From Dethiosulfatibacter sp. (GTDB taxonomy: Bacteria > Bacillota_A > Clostridia > Tissierellales > Dethiosulfatibacteraceae), in NCBI GenBank assembly GCA_019084435.1, contig JAHRFV010000212.1, positions 1-14,902 of the forward strand: 14,902 nt of DNA, read 5' to 3'. This document shows, in pieces, positions 6,076-13,585 of the stretch. How positions within the stretch are numbered: the stretch's first letter is position 1; every line of letters starts with the position of its first letter. The notes under the pieces were generated by a model, which saw nothing but the letters and a program-made list of their open reading frames with translations, was not told the DNA's origin and ran no database searches. Both the position numbers and the translations under genes were made by a program.

Positions 6076-7020
6076 ATGAAGGAGTTGATGAACTTGAAGT
6101 TTTGCAAATCCAGCATTTTGACGTGTCTAATAGTCGGATTGTGTTTAGCTAGCGTAGCGTGCAGTAAACCAACCTCGCTATCCTCTCCACCTTCACCAAC
6201 AGCGGATCTGGCCAGTGCGTACTTAGGACAAGAACCACCCGGAATGACACCTACGCCATTTGCGTCCGAACTACTCCTATCACCTTCTGGGGAGACACAT
6301 TCCGTATGTCAGTTCTCACCAGATGGCACAGAGGTCTATTGGTCTTCGATAGAATCGGACGGTTTGACCTACCATTTGTACTACATGAACCTGGAAAACG
6401 GTGCTAGGACAAAACCTGCAGCTGCACCCTTCTCAGAAATTGGCGATTCTCCTACCTTTTCAGCGGATGGTAAGAAGCTGTACTTCTCCCTGATGGTGGA
6501 TGGAAAAGAGAATATCCATGTCGTTGAAAGAATCAATGGTACTTGGTCAACGCCGACGGCTTTGCCAGACGCGGTTAATTCGTTGAAGGTCCACTGGACG
6601 ATGTCGCTTACATCCAACGGAGAACTGTACTTCTCGGGGCGTGAGCTTGAAAAGTCAGATTCAACCATCAACGATATCTACTGTGCCGAGCAGGTAAACG
6701 GGCAGTTCACTAGGGTTACGAAACTTGACGAACTTGTTAACAGTCCCAGCCGTGAGTTTTGCCCGTTCATAAAAAGAGACGGTTCGTACCTTATCTTCGC
6801 TCGCACAGCATCATTTACGGATCGGCCGAACCTCTTCGTGAGTTTTAGGAGCATAGATGGGTCCTGGGGTACTCCTGTCGAACTACCTTCGTCAGTCAAC
6901 ACATACGGTTCAGAGCTTTGTCCATGGGTATCGGACGATGATAAGTATCTATTCTTCACCCGAAACAATCAAATCTACTGGGTGGATGCAAAGGTGATAG
7001 AGTCTGTACGACCTAAGTAG
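6076..7020 (+). CDS. WD40-like beta-propeller (PD40) probable lipoprotein
   Basis: The start at 6076 is chosen because AAAAGGA lies six bases upstream; ATGs at 6055 and 6088 are less well placed. The 314-residue product begins with a basic and hydrophobic signal sequence, with a possible lipid-attached cysteine at C29 (LASVAC; S at -3 is unusual for a lipobox). A Ser/Pro/Thr-rich linker follows. PD40-type strands recur at about 81-90 (FSPDGTEVYW), 128-137 (FSADGKKLYF), 179-187, 231-241 (IKRDGSYLIFA) and 284-295 (VSDDDKYLFF), giving a five- or six-bladed propeller. Such proteins often bind partners or glycans at the cell surface; no catalytic motif is visible. It stands alone with its own promoter and terminator. 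It is visibly GC-richer than its neighbours, with different codon use, which suggests acquisition from elsewhere. Confidence 0.8.
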   Translation: MKELMNLKFCKSSILTCLIVGLCLASVACSKPTSLSSPPSPTADLASAYLGQEPPGMTPTPFASELLLSPSGETHSVCQFSPDGTEVYWSSIESDGLTYHLYYMNLENGARTKPAAAPFSEIGDSPTFSADGKKLYFSLMVDGKENIHVVERINGTWSTPTALPDAVNSLKVHWTMSLTSNGELYFSGRELEKSDSTINDIYCAEQVNGQFTRVTKLDELVNSPSREFCPFIKRDGSYLIFARTASFTDRPNLFVSFRSIDGSWGTPVELPSSVNTYGSELCPWVSDDDKYLFFTRNNQIYWVDAKVIESVRPK

Positions 7021-7076
7021 TTGATCGTCAATCGAAACTGTTGAACCGGGCAAATTACAAAAGTTGACTATAGAAG

Positions 7077-7102
7077 CGGCGGGCTTTGTGTCTGCCGTTT
7101 TT
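7077..7102 (+). terminator. Rho-independent terminator of the PD40 gene
   Basis: CGGCGG (7077-7082) pairs with CTGCCG (7092-7097), with one G-T pair and a 9-base loop, followed by five T residues. It lies 57 bases after the stop codon. Confidence 0.75.
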
Positions 7103-7206
7103 CATTTCTCCGATAACCCAATGGATAAACCTCGGGACTTTGAGGACATACAAAAATAGATGCCAGCCTCCGAGCAATAGGGTCGGTTCTTCTTACTTTA
7201 CTTCGC

Positions 7207-7401
7207 TCATCTTTTATCTATACTGATTCTATACATGAATTCTTCTATGATTGGCGCTGATTTTTCAAGCCTTACTTCATAGCGAATTTTATAATAATCA
7301 TCATTGCCTTCATACTTCTCTCTTAGATCCTTTTCAATTTTAATAAGTTGCTCACAAAAATTAAACCCGATAACAGCTCTGGAATTTGTTAGGGCTTCGA
7401 C
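7207..7401 (-). pseudogene. IS66-family transposase, C-terminal fragment
   Basis: The frame reads leftwards for 64 codons to a TGA at 7207-7209. SRAVIGFNFCEQLIKIEKDL, then YYKIRYEVRLEKSAPIIEEF, match the C-terminal region of IS66 transposases (typically RA..G..YC.QL..IE..L......R...R.E.S.P....F). An upstream stop at 7402-7404 and the absence of the catalytic DDE region show that it is a remnant. Bases 7103-7206 hold nothing recognisable. Confidence 0.65.
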
Positions 7402-7614
7402 TCAAAAGGACTTAAATTAAGTTCTGTTTTTCACAATGACTAATTTATCTTCTCATAACAAACAAGTCAACTAGCGCTTTCCATTAACGCCAAAAGGTGC
7501 ACCCATATTTTACTCTCATATTTTTCGGTGCTTTTATTATTTCCGGTGCATTTCGGTGCAAATAAATTAGCTAAATTGAAACTTTTTCCCGTTCTAAACC
7601 TTGTACTTAGTCTC

Positions 7615-7649
7615 AAAAAAAACGAAAACCCGTTGAAATCAACGAGTTT
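7615..7649 (-). terminator. Rho-independent terminator inside repeat R2, minus strand
   Basis: On the minus strand AAACTCGTTG (7649-7640) pairs over all ten positions (one G-T) with CAACGGGTTT (7635-7626) around a 4-base loop, followed by TCG and a run of eight T residues (7622-7615). It suggests the repeat once carried the 3' end of a minus-strand transcript. Confidence 0.65.
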
Positions 7650-7772
7650 CGATTGTATCAAACATTGTGTTCTTATTTGTCTAATCACTCAAAGATTGAT
7701 ACAATTTGGCGATATTCGATTAACGCCAAATTGTTTGAATATCGCTAAAAGAGGTGCACCGTAGTCTTAAAT

Positions 7773-7808
7773 TATACCCAATAAAATGGACAGTGAAAAG
7801 TTTAGATA
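7773..7808 (+). mobile_element. IS150-group end, third copy
   Basis: ATACCCAATAAAATGGACAG and the following GTGAAAAGTTTAGA match the end at 2265-2300. No transposase follows. Bases 7809-7932 contain nothing recognisable. Confidence 0.45.
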
Positions 7809-7932
7809 ATGACTTTAAATCCAAGCAGTTTTTTAATATAATAATTATTGTAGAGCATTGCTAAGAGCTACTTGAATGGATTGTGGTGATTTTATTCTAA
7901 CTAGTTTTAGCCATTTGCTCTGCTTTTTTTGT

Positions 7933-7968
7933 AAAAAAATGTTGGAATATTTTACCATTCCAACATTT
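7933..7968 (-). terminator. Rho-independent terminator of the tct-rraA operon
   Basis: ATGTTGGAAT (7939-7948) and its exact complement (7957-7966) form a 10-bp stem, extendable to 12, with an 8-base loop. On the minus strand a T run follows (7938-7933). It lies 53 bases beyond the rraA-like stop codon. Confidence 0.85.
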
Positions 7969-8020
7969 ATCATAGAACCACATTTATTAGACTAACACAA
8001 TAAATGTATCAACTTCAATA

Positions 8021-8848
8021 TTACTTATACCTTTTTCTATATAACGGCCTTAATTCCGCAAGAGATTGTTTACCAAATATCAATTCACGCATTCGATCTT
8101 CTTCAGCTAATACTGATTTGACTTTCTCGAAAACAGTTTCTACCAATTCATAAGGGATTGCGCAAACACCTGAGTCATCTGCAACAATTAAATCTCCTGG
8201 CATAATTTGGATATTATGTAATGTCACAGGTCCATTTAATTCTATTGCTTTCATTCTGAATTTTCCTGTTATGGGAGTTGTTCCAGCACTCCATACTGGA
8301 AAGTCTAATTCCTTAATTGTTCCAATATCTCTAGCAGCTCCGTTGACAATTGACCCGGAAAGTCCACAACTTTTTGCTACTGAGCATGATTGTCCACCCA
8401 TGTTCGAAACATCTAGGTTTCCCCCAAAATCAGTTACCAGAACATCGCCTTTTTCTGCGAGATAATATATATCTCTTGTAACCATTTTAATAAAATCTTT
8501 GTCATTATAACCTTGAGTAACAGTTTTTCTTTCAGGTATACTGCGAATAGTTAAGGCCTGCCCAACAATTTGTTTTCCGGGAATTATAGGCTTGATATGT
8601 GAAGATGCTACTGCTCCACAAATACCCAATGAATCAAGCATATCTGATACTGTTGTGGAAAGATCCTGCATTTTTGAAAATTCATCTATTATCTCTTTTC
8701 TTACTCTCGGAAAAGTAATTGTAGAAATTCTTTCTCTAGGCACAAAACCCCAGATTCGATCCTGTTTCTGGTACTCTTCATAATCAATATCCCTTTGTTT
8801 TCTCTGTTCAAGTATCTCGTCATTAATTTTTTGTACATCTTCGTTCAT
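8021..8848 (-). CDS. RraA / HMG-aldolase family protein
   Basis: A 275-residue protein of the RraA-like fold. Family marks are VSDMLDSLG (67-75), FGGNLDVSNMGG (141-152), NGAARDIGTIKELDFPVWSAG (169-189), with R173 and D174 in the place of the catalytic Arg and metal-binding Asp, and PGDLIVADDSGVCAIP (217-232). Enzymes of this group cleave 4-hydroxy-4-methyl-2-oxoglutarate or 4-carboxy-4-hydroxy-2-oxoadipate to pyruvate and a keto acid, or decarboxylate oxaloacetate. It carries about 60 extra N-terminal residues compared with short RraA proteins. The conserved RD pair argues for an enzyme rather than an RNase E inhibitor; Gram-positives of this type usually lack RNase E. It lies 41 bases behind tctA, has a GAGGAG ribosome site, and ends the operon. 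Exact substrate not determinable. Confidence 0.85.
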   Translation of the reverse strand: MNEDVQKINDEILEQRKQRDIDYEEYQKQDRIWGFVPRERISTITFPRVRKEIIDEFSKMQDLSTTVSDMLDSLGICGAVASSHIKPIIPGKQIVGQALTIRSIPERKTVTQGYNDKDFIKMVTRDIYYLAEKGDVLVTDFGGNLDVSNMGGQSCSVAKSCGLSGSIVNGAARDIGTIKELDFPVWSAGTTPITGKFRMKAIELNGPVTLHNIQIMPGDLIVADDSGVCAIPYELVETVFEKVKSVLAEEDRMRELIFGKQSLAELRPLYRKRYK

Positions 8849-8889
8849 TTTTTTCTCCTCTAATTTAATTATACTAATGCAATAATACT

Positions 8890-10401
8890 TTAAGATTGAT
8901 TTTTTATATCCTTCTGTTTCTTTAAAAAGGTTTTTATTGCTGGTGCCATAAATGTCAGAATAGCAAATGTCAATATAATAAGAAACATGGGTCTTTTAAA
9001 AACATTTACTAGGTTACCATAGGTAATAATATAGGAAACCCAAATATTAGCTTCCATCATACTGCCTAGTATAAGCGCCAGCAAAAAAGGTGATACTGGA
9101 AAATCCATTTTTGTTAAGACATATGCAATAAAACTGGCTACCAAAATCACATAAACATTAAACATGGTCTGAGATACAGAGAATGCCCCAATAACACAAA
9201 TCACAATTATAATCGGTGCTAGTATTTTGACTGGTGTCTTTAAAATGTATGGTCCTACTTGTACGAATAAGTGACCGATAAAGAATACTAAAACATTAAC
9301 AATTAAGAATCCAGCAAAGAAAGTGTATACAATATCCGAACTGTTTTGAATCAGCATTGGCCCAGGTTGTACCCCTCTCATGATAAGTGCGCTCATCAAA
9401 ACAGCTGCAGCAGCACTACCAGGTATTCCTAAAGAAAGTGTTAGAACAAGACTCCCACCCACAGCAGCATTGTTTGCTGTTTCAGCTGCTAATATACCCT
9501 CTGGATTTCCTTTTCCGAATGTTTCAGTTGATTTAGATGATTGTTTCGCCGTGTTATAGCTCATAAAAGCTGCAATTGTAGGCCCTGCTGCTGGAGCTAT
9601 GCCAACAAATACGCCAATTATTGCAGATCTAATCATTAAAAACTTATGAATTACAATTTCCTTCGGTCGTAAAAAATATTTTTTCAAATATGATGTTTTA
9701 AAATACTTTTCATCTTTGTCAAAACTCTCTATCATGTCATATACTCTCGGCAAGGCTAATGTACCCAATATTAAAGGTACTAACGAAAAACCACTGATTA
9801 GATTGTAGTTTCCGAATATAAACCTAGTCGCTCCATTGACAGGATCTGCACCCACCGTACTTACAACCAATCCAAGGATCATGGCAAATAACCCTTTTAC
9901 CCAATTGTCTCCTACAACACTTGAAACCACAGCCAATCCCCATAGACTTAGTGCAAAAAGTTCAGGCGCTCCAAATTTAATAGCTATGGTCGCAATAGGT
10001 GGTATTAGAAACATTAATACTATAGCACCTACTACACCTCCAAAAGCTGATCCATAAAGTCCATAGAGGAGTGCACTGCTAGATTTTCCACTTTTACTCA
10101 TTGGAAATCCATCAAAGGTCGTTGGTAATGCTGCAGCTGTCCCTGGAATACCAAGTAATATGGCAGATATGGATCCTCCATATAATGCTCCCGCGTATAT
10201 ACCAGCTAACATCAGTAATCCTGTATTGACATCTAATCGATATGCAATTGGTAACAGCAACGCCATTCCTGTTGTGGCTGAAAGACCTGGCAAAGCTCCA
10301 AATACAGTTCCTATTAGGACTCCAGTAATCATTGCTAATAAATTTACTGATTGAAATGCTACTGTGAATCCATCTGTTATCAAATTTAATATTTGATTCA
10401 T
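8890..10401 (-). CDS. tctA: Tripartite tricarboxylate transporter, large membrane subunit TctA
   Basis: This 503-residue very hydrophobic protein has about 12 membrane segments in two related halves, as is usual for TctA. Family marks are GALPGLSATTGMALLLPI (35-52), YGGSISAILLGIPGTAAALP (74-93), and the matching second-half stretches GIAPAAGPTIAAF (268-280) and GGSLVLTLSLGIPGSAAAAV (315-334). The GIPG motifs mark the two transport-domain repeats. It sits in the cytoplasmic membrane and works with TctB and the binding protein TctC to import di- or tricarboxylates, driven by an ion gradient. An AAGGAG-type ribosome site precedes the ATG, and only 12 bases separate it from tctB. Full length and apparently intact. 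Confidence 0.95.
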   Translation of the reverse strand: MNQILNLITDGFTVAFQSVNLLAMITGVLIGTVFGALPGLSATTGMALLLPIAYRLDVNTGLLMLAGIYAGALYGGSISAILLGIPGTAAALPTTFDGFPMSKSGKSSSALLYGLYGSAFGGVVGAIVLMFLIPPIATIAIKFGAPELFALSLWGLAVVSSVVGDNWVKGLFAMILGLVVSTVGADPVNGATRFIFGNYNLISGFSLVPLILGTLALPRVYDMIESFDKDEKYFKTSYLKKYFLRPKEIVIHKFLMIRSAIIGVFVGIAPAAGPTIAAFMSYNTAKQSSKSTETFGKGNPEGILAAETANNAAVGGSLVLTLSLGIPGSAAAAVLMSALIMRGVQPGPMLIQNSSDIVYTFFAGFLIVNVLVFFIGHLFVQVGPYILKTPVKILAPIIIVICVIGAFSVSQTMFNVYVILVASFIAYVLTKMDFPVSPFLLALILGSMMEANIWVSYIITYGNLVNVFKRPMFLIILTFAILTFMAPAIKTFLKKQKDIKNQS

Positions 10402-10413
10402 AATGCCTTCTCC

Positions 10414-10818
10414 TTAAAACAGTACTTCAGGGATTGCTATTCCAAACAAATATGAAAAAACAAACCATAGAATAAGAGAAACTAGCAAGGCATATAGTAT
10501 AACCACAATTTTTTTCATTTCGTACTTACTGATGATAATAAAAGTACTGATAAAACATGTTGTGGAAATAATAAATCCTAAATGTGGTAAAACCATTATG
10601 TAGACTACGGTTAAAGCAAAAAACTTAGCGATTGTTCCTATTTTTTCAAATTCAAAAATCTTTTGTTCTTTTTGAAAAACAAGAATAATACTTAACACAA
10701 TCAAAATCGAAAGTGCTACAACTGGAAATAATTGTGTTTCAAAATTTTTTTCTCTCAATGTAAATATTAAAAAAACTGAAATCAAAATACTTACTAAGCC
10801 TGTAATCCTATTTCTCAT
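10414..10818 (-). CDS. tctB: Tripartite tricarboxylate transporter, small membrane subunit TctB
   Basis: A 134-residue protein with about four membrane segments: near 5-22 (ITGLVSILISVFLIFTL), 30-48, 64-97 (one or two) and 104-128. Length and position between tctC and tctA match TctB, whose sequence is poorly conserved in general, so the call leans on context. A GGGGAG ribosome site lies five bases before the ATG. It is expected to form the membrane complex with TctA. Confidence 0.85.
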   Translation of the reverse strand: MRNRITGLVSILISVFLIFTLREKNFETQLFPVVALSILIVLSIILVFQKEQKIFEFEKIGTIAKFFALTVVYIMVLPHLGFIISTTCFISTFIIISKYEMKKIVVILYALLVSLILWFVFSYLFGIAIPEVLF

Positions 10819-10871
10819 GATAACTCCCCAATCGTGTTCTCAATACAATTACAATAATACATTTGTTGGTA

Positions 10872-11906
10872 TCACTTCTGAACCACACCTGAATCTATAA
10901 TTGACTTATATATGTCATGGGAGTTGTCGATAATTCTCTTGGTGTCTTGAAAATCTTTATGATAGAAAGTAACACCGACTTTTTCAAACTCCGCTTTAGT
11001 TTCAGGATCAGTCATGATTTTTTCGTAAATATCTCTCCAACCAGCAAGAATATCGTCTGGAGTATCTTTAGGAAGCACCATTGCTCTCCAAACAACTAAA
11101 TCAACATCGTATCCAAGTTCTTTGAATGTAGGAACATCAGGATAAAACATAGATCGCTCTTCACCTGAAGCAGCCAGTATTTTTAATTTCCCCGCATCGA
11201 CTTGAGCTTTAATTTCTGAAGGATATGGAACACCAGCATCAAGATCTCCACCAAGAATAGCTAACACAATATTTGCCCCGCCTTTTATGGATACTCTAGT
11301 GAACTCTACTCCTGCAGTTTGTTCTATTAGATGCCTTGTATAATCGTGATTTGTCCATGAACCAGAAACTCCTATCCTAATATTTTTTGGATTTGCTTCA
11401 GCATATTCCAAAAATTCTTCAAGATTCATATCTTTGTAAGGACCTTCTGTGCTTACAACCAAATGATTGGCATCAGCCGAGTTCATACCTATATATGCAA
11501 ATGAATCTTGATCATAAGTAGCCCCTTCAACAAGATATTGGTCAGAAACCAACGAAATAGAGGCTTGCCCTATAGTTAGACCATCAGCTTTTGCGTTCAT
11601 CATCTGAGTAAAAGCTACAACTCCCGCTCCATCAGGTTGATTTACAATATTGATGGGAACATCTAAATACTTTTCTGCACTTTTAGCGAATGCTCTTGCA
11701 GCTGTATCATGACCTCCACCAGCAGACGATGGAATAATAAAAGTTACTGCACTTGTGGGTTTCCAGAGTTCTGGTGCAGCTGTTGTTTCGCCTGGTCCTT
11801 CTGTTTCAGATTGTGTGGTACTTGGTGTATTTGTTGAACAACCTCCCAAAAATAGCATGACAATCAGGCTACAGATAAAATAGACTTTAATCCTTTTCTT
11901 CATCAT
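10872..11906 (-). CDS. tctC: Tripartite tricarboxylate transporter substrate-binding lipoprotein TctC (Bug family)
   Basis: The start at 11906 (MMKKRIKV) follows AGGAGG by seven bases; an upstream in-frame ATG at 11930 has no such site. The 344-residue product has a lipoprotein signal with lipobox LGGC (C23), a Ser/Thr/Glu-rich linker, then the Bug-type binding fold. FIIPSSAGGGHDTAAR and NIVNQPDGAGVVAF match the family pattern (GGG.D..AR, then V.N.PGAGG), and the C-terminal half carries GGDLDAGV and KILAASGEER. Anchored outside the membrane, it would capture the carboxylate and pass it to TctA/TctB. Gram-positive lipid anchoring replaces the free periplasmic form. It is the first transporter gene; a cre-like site lies about 150 bases upstream. 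Confidence 0.92.
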   Translation of the reverse strand: MMKKRIKVYFICSLIVMLFLGGCSTNTPSTTQSETEGPGETTAAPELWKPTSAVTFIIPSSAGGGHDTAARAFAKSAEKYLDVPINIVNQPDGAGVVAFTQMMNAKADGLTIGQASISLVSDQYLVEGATYDQDSFAYIGMNSADANHLVVSTEGPYKDMNLEEFLEYAEANPKNIRIGVSGSWTNHDYTRHLIEQTAGVEFTRVSIKGGANIVLAILGGDLDAGVPYPSEIKAQVDAGKLKILAASGEERSMFYPDVPTFKELGYDVDLVVWRAMVLPKDTPDDILAGWRDIYEKIMTDPETKAEFEKVGVTFYHKDFQDTKRIIDNSHDIYKSIIDSGVVQK

Positions 11907-12050
11907 TCTTAATCCTCCTAATTTTAACAAACTTTAGATTCTTATCTCCAATTCTTAGCTTACTCGCGATCGGGGAGTCTTTTGTCATAAGTAAGAACAA
12001 TTGAATTATTGAATACCTTATAATTTTTATGCTTTCTGAACATGTCTTCA

Positions 12051-12064
12051 TTAAAACGTTTTCA
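12051..12064 (-). promoter_or_regulatory. cre-like (CcpA) site upstream of tctC
   Basis: TGAAAACGTTTTAA on the minus strand differs at one position from the cre pattern TGWNANCGNTNWCA. It lies between iclR and tctC. No clear sigma-A promoter was found for tctC in 11920-12097, so how this site would act is uncertain. Confidence 0.35.
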
Positions 12065-12097
12065 TTAAAGCCAAACAATTAATTTTCTAAGTTCAAA

Positions 12098-12850
12098 CTA
12101 TATATAGTTATAATACAAAACTCTACTAGATATTTCATCTGCTGTAGAAATTGCTAGTTCAATATGTTTCTTTAGAATTTTGTCATTAATTCTTATTTTT
12201 GGACTTCCTATGCTAATACAACCCCATACATAATCTTCACTATCTCTCAGAGGTGCTCCCACACTGACAACACCTGTATCAGTTTCTTCAATACTAGTCG
12301 AATAACCCAATTCTCTAATTTTTTCATATTCTTTTTTTAATGCTTCTAAGTTAGTTATTGTGTTTGTTGTTTTTTTTACCATCGGTTCTGTTTCAAGTCT
12401 TTTACATATAATGTCAAAATCTTCATAAGCAGCAAGCAGTTTGCCAATAGAAGTTACGTAAACTGGAAGCGTTATTCCAGTTTCCCTCTCAATTCTTATT
12501 ATTTTTTTGCTAATAACCCTATGGACAACTCTGGCTACACCTTTCTCTCGGATTCCTAACGAAATAGTTTCTCCAGTTAATTCACCTAATTTTTCCATAT
12601 AAGGTTTGGCAATACCCCAAGTCATTACATTCTCATCATACTTTTTCCCTATATGTGATACTACTGACCCAAGACAGTAATTTTTGTTGGTTTTTTGACT
12701 CACAAAACCATTATCGGATAACGTTGCTAGTATCTTATATGTCCCACTCTTACCACAATCGATAGATTTGGATAATTCCGTCAAGGAAAACTCATAAGGT
12801 TTCGTTGCCAAAATTCTTAATATATTCAGAACTTTTTCAGTACTATTCAT
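12098..12850 (-). CDS. IclR-family transcriptional regulator
   Basis: A 250-residue protein, the normal length for the family. The N-terminal winged helix-turn-helix spans about 5-56 (EKVLNILRILATKPYEFSLT, then SGTYKILATLSDNGFV). The C-terminal effector domain (about 75-245) shows TSIGKLLAA (133-141), ELGYSTSIEETDTGVVSVGA (180-199) and GCISIGSP (210-217), all typical of IclR proteins. A GAGG ribosome site lies eight bases before the ATG. It sits directly upstream of tctCBA and the RraA-like gene in the same direction, 191 bases ahead of tctC, so it is the likely local regulator and its ligand is probably the transported acid or a breakdown product. A 19-bp palindrome follows its promoter. Whether it activates or represses is not visible. 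Confidence 0.9.
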   Translation of the reverse strand: MNSTEKVLNILRILATKPYEFSLTELSKSIDCGKSGTYKILATLSDNGFVSQKTNKNYCLGSVVSHIGKKYDENVMTWGIAKPYMEKLGELTGETISLGIREKGVARVVHRVISKKIIRIERETGITLPVYVTSIGKLLAAYEDFDIICKRLETEPMVKKTTNTITNLEALKKEYEKIRELGYSTSIEETDTGVVSVGAPLRDSEDYVWGCISIGSPKIRINDKILKKHIELAISTADEISSRVLYYNYI

Positions 12851-12874
12851 AGTGTATTCCTCTTTTGGGGTAAT

Positions 12875-12893
12875 TGTTCTCCTATGGAGAACA
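12875..12893. promoter_or_regulatory. IclR operator candidate (perfect 8-bp arms)
   Basis: TGTTCTCC (12875-12882) and GGAGAACA (12886-12893) flank three bases. It lies just downstream of the -10 box and before the ribosome site, fitting autorepression. IclR-family sites commonly have a GTTC...GAAC frame, as here. No second copy was seen near tctC. Confidence 0.6.
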
Positions 12894-12910
12894 TCATTTC
12901 CTATACGTAT

Positions 12911-12939
12911 ATATTAATATTTTTTTGAATGAAAGTCAA
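12911..12939 (-). promoter_or_regulatory. Promoter of the IclR-family gene
   Basis: On the minus strand TTGACT (12939-12934), 17 bases, then TAATAT (12916-12911). The -35 box matches five of six positions, the -10 box four of six in a very AT-rich context. Confidence 0.6.
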
Positions 12940-13033
12940 TTGTTTTTTGTGAGTTGTGTTGTTAACTTTTGTGATAATGTCATCCTATAATTAATCTGAG
13001 ACATGTTACTTATTGCTTCATTTTATAATGATT

Positions 13034-13177
13034 TTATCTCCAATAGCCTTGTATTTTCTTATACTCCTCATCCTTGCCATGTTCTCTCACTCCCGGGAAT
13101 TCATCGTCTCTTGCAATGGTGGAATCACAAAAATCAGCTTTTTTGCTAGTCCACTCTATCCAGTCTTTCTCTTTCAT
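13034..13177 (-). CDS. Short ORF of unknown function (47 residues)
   Basis: ATG at 13175-13177 to TAA at 13034-13036. The product starts MKEKDWIEWTSKKADFCDS, is strongly charged, and contains DDEFPGVREHGKDEEYKK. No ribosome binding site is visible and a terminator lies directly upstream, so if real it may be the remains of a longer gene. Composition looks protein-like rather than random. No family recognised. Confidence 0.25.
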   Translation of the reverse strand: MKEKDWIEWTSKKADFCDSTIARDDEFPGVREHGKDEEYKKIQGYWR

Positions 13178-13186
13178 CTGATAAAC

Positions 13187-13224
13187 AAAAAAACCGTAGA
13201 TTCAGCATCAAAGCATCCTCTACG
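13187..13224 (-). terminator. Rho-independent terminator after the recombinase remnant
   Basis: CGTAGA (13195-13200) pairs with TCTACG (13219-13224). On the minus strand a G and seven T residues follow (13193-13187). It begins four bases after the stop codon of the fragment at 13228. Confidence 0.65.
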
Positions 13225-13227
13225 ATT

Positions 13228-13374
13228 TTAACGTTTTTCTGTATTTATTGTTGTCCCGGAAAGAAACACTACTCCAATCTCCCTGTCCTTGCTGATCTCA
13301 ATCTGTTCTAGAGTTCTCTTGATTATATCTGAGTCAACAACATCAATTTTGCCAGTCTCCGATAACAATTTCTT
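13228..13374 (-). pseudogene. C-terminal fragment, probably of a large serine recombinase
   Basis: 48 codons reading leftwards to TAA (13228-13230), bounded upstream by an in-frame stop. KLLSETGKIDVVDSDIIKRT, then LEQIEISKDREIGVVFLSGT, resembles the end of large serine recombinases, where a D...I...LIEKI.V..D..I.F.F..G pattern is common. The terminator four bases after the stop supports it being the true 3' end of a gene. The catalytic domain is missing. Bases 13378-13585 show nothing I can identify. Moderate to low certainty because the fragment is short. Confidence 0.4.
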
Positions 13375-13585
13375 TTATTCCATACTTTTATAGTTTGTTT
13401 TTGAGTCCAAAATTAAGACCGCCTGAATGTTATAGAAATAAAGGAAACCACGTACAGTCCTAATTTGAGGGGTTCGGATTGGGTACATGTTTCCAATTTT
13501 CACTAGTTTTTTCAAATTTTGATGTTGATTATGTGTTCTGTCCTTGATTGGGTTCTCTAAGTTTCTTAATGCAATGCCTGAGAAT

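Larger units (their letters stand above)
7544..7808. repeat. Dispersed repeat unit, copy R2, ending in an IS150-group end
   Basis: Partner of 1881-2322, in the same orientation, with the same order of blocks: CGGTGCATTTCGGTGCA (7544-7560), the CTTAGTCTCAAAAAA block, the GTCTAATCACTCAAA block, GATACAATTTGGCGATATTC, and CGCTAAAAGAGGTGCACCG leading into ACCCAATAAAATGGACAG (7777-7794). It lacks the large hairpin block seen in R1. CAATTTGGCG and CGCCAAATTG can pair, and so can the overlapping GCGATATTC and GAATATCGC, giving two competing hairpins. A related CGCCAAAAGGTGCACC stretch lies just outside at about 7487-7502. Confidence 0.7.

Noticed and set aside
8021..8848. RraA as a regulator of RNase E
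   Set aside because: The conserved Arg-Asp pair and placement behind a carboxylate transporter favour an aldolase-type enzyme, and RNase E is usually absent in such Firmicutes.
11887..12078. 63-codon minus-strand frame in the tctC leader
   Set aside because: No ribosome site, overlaps the tctC start in another frame, and its composition is not protein-like.
13013..13231. 72-codon plus-strand hydrophobic frame
   Set aside because: No ribosome site or promoter; its hydrophobicity follows from T-rich DNA opposite the mini-ORF and terminator.
13380..13520. Minus-strand peptide RTPQIRTVRGFLYFYNIQ... as a gene fragment
   Set aside because: No start, no family recognised, and adjoining frames are equally open, so chance is the simpler view.
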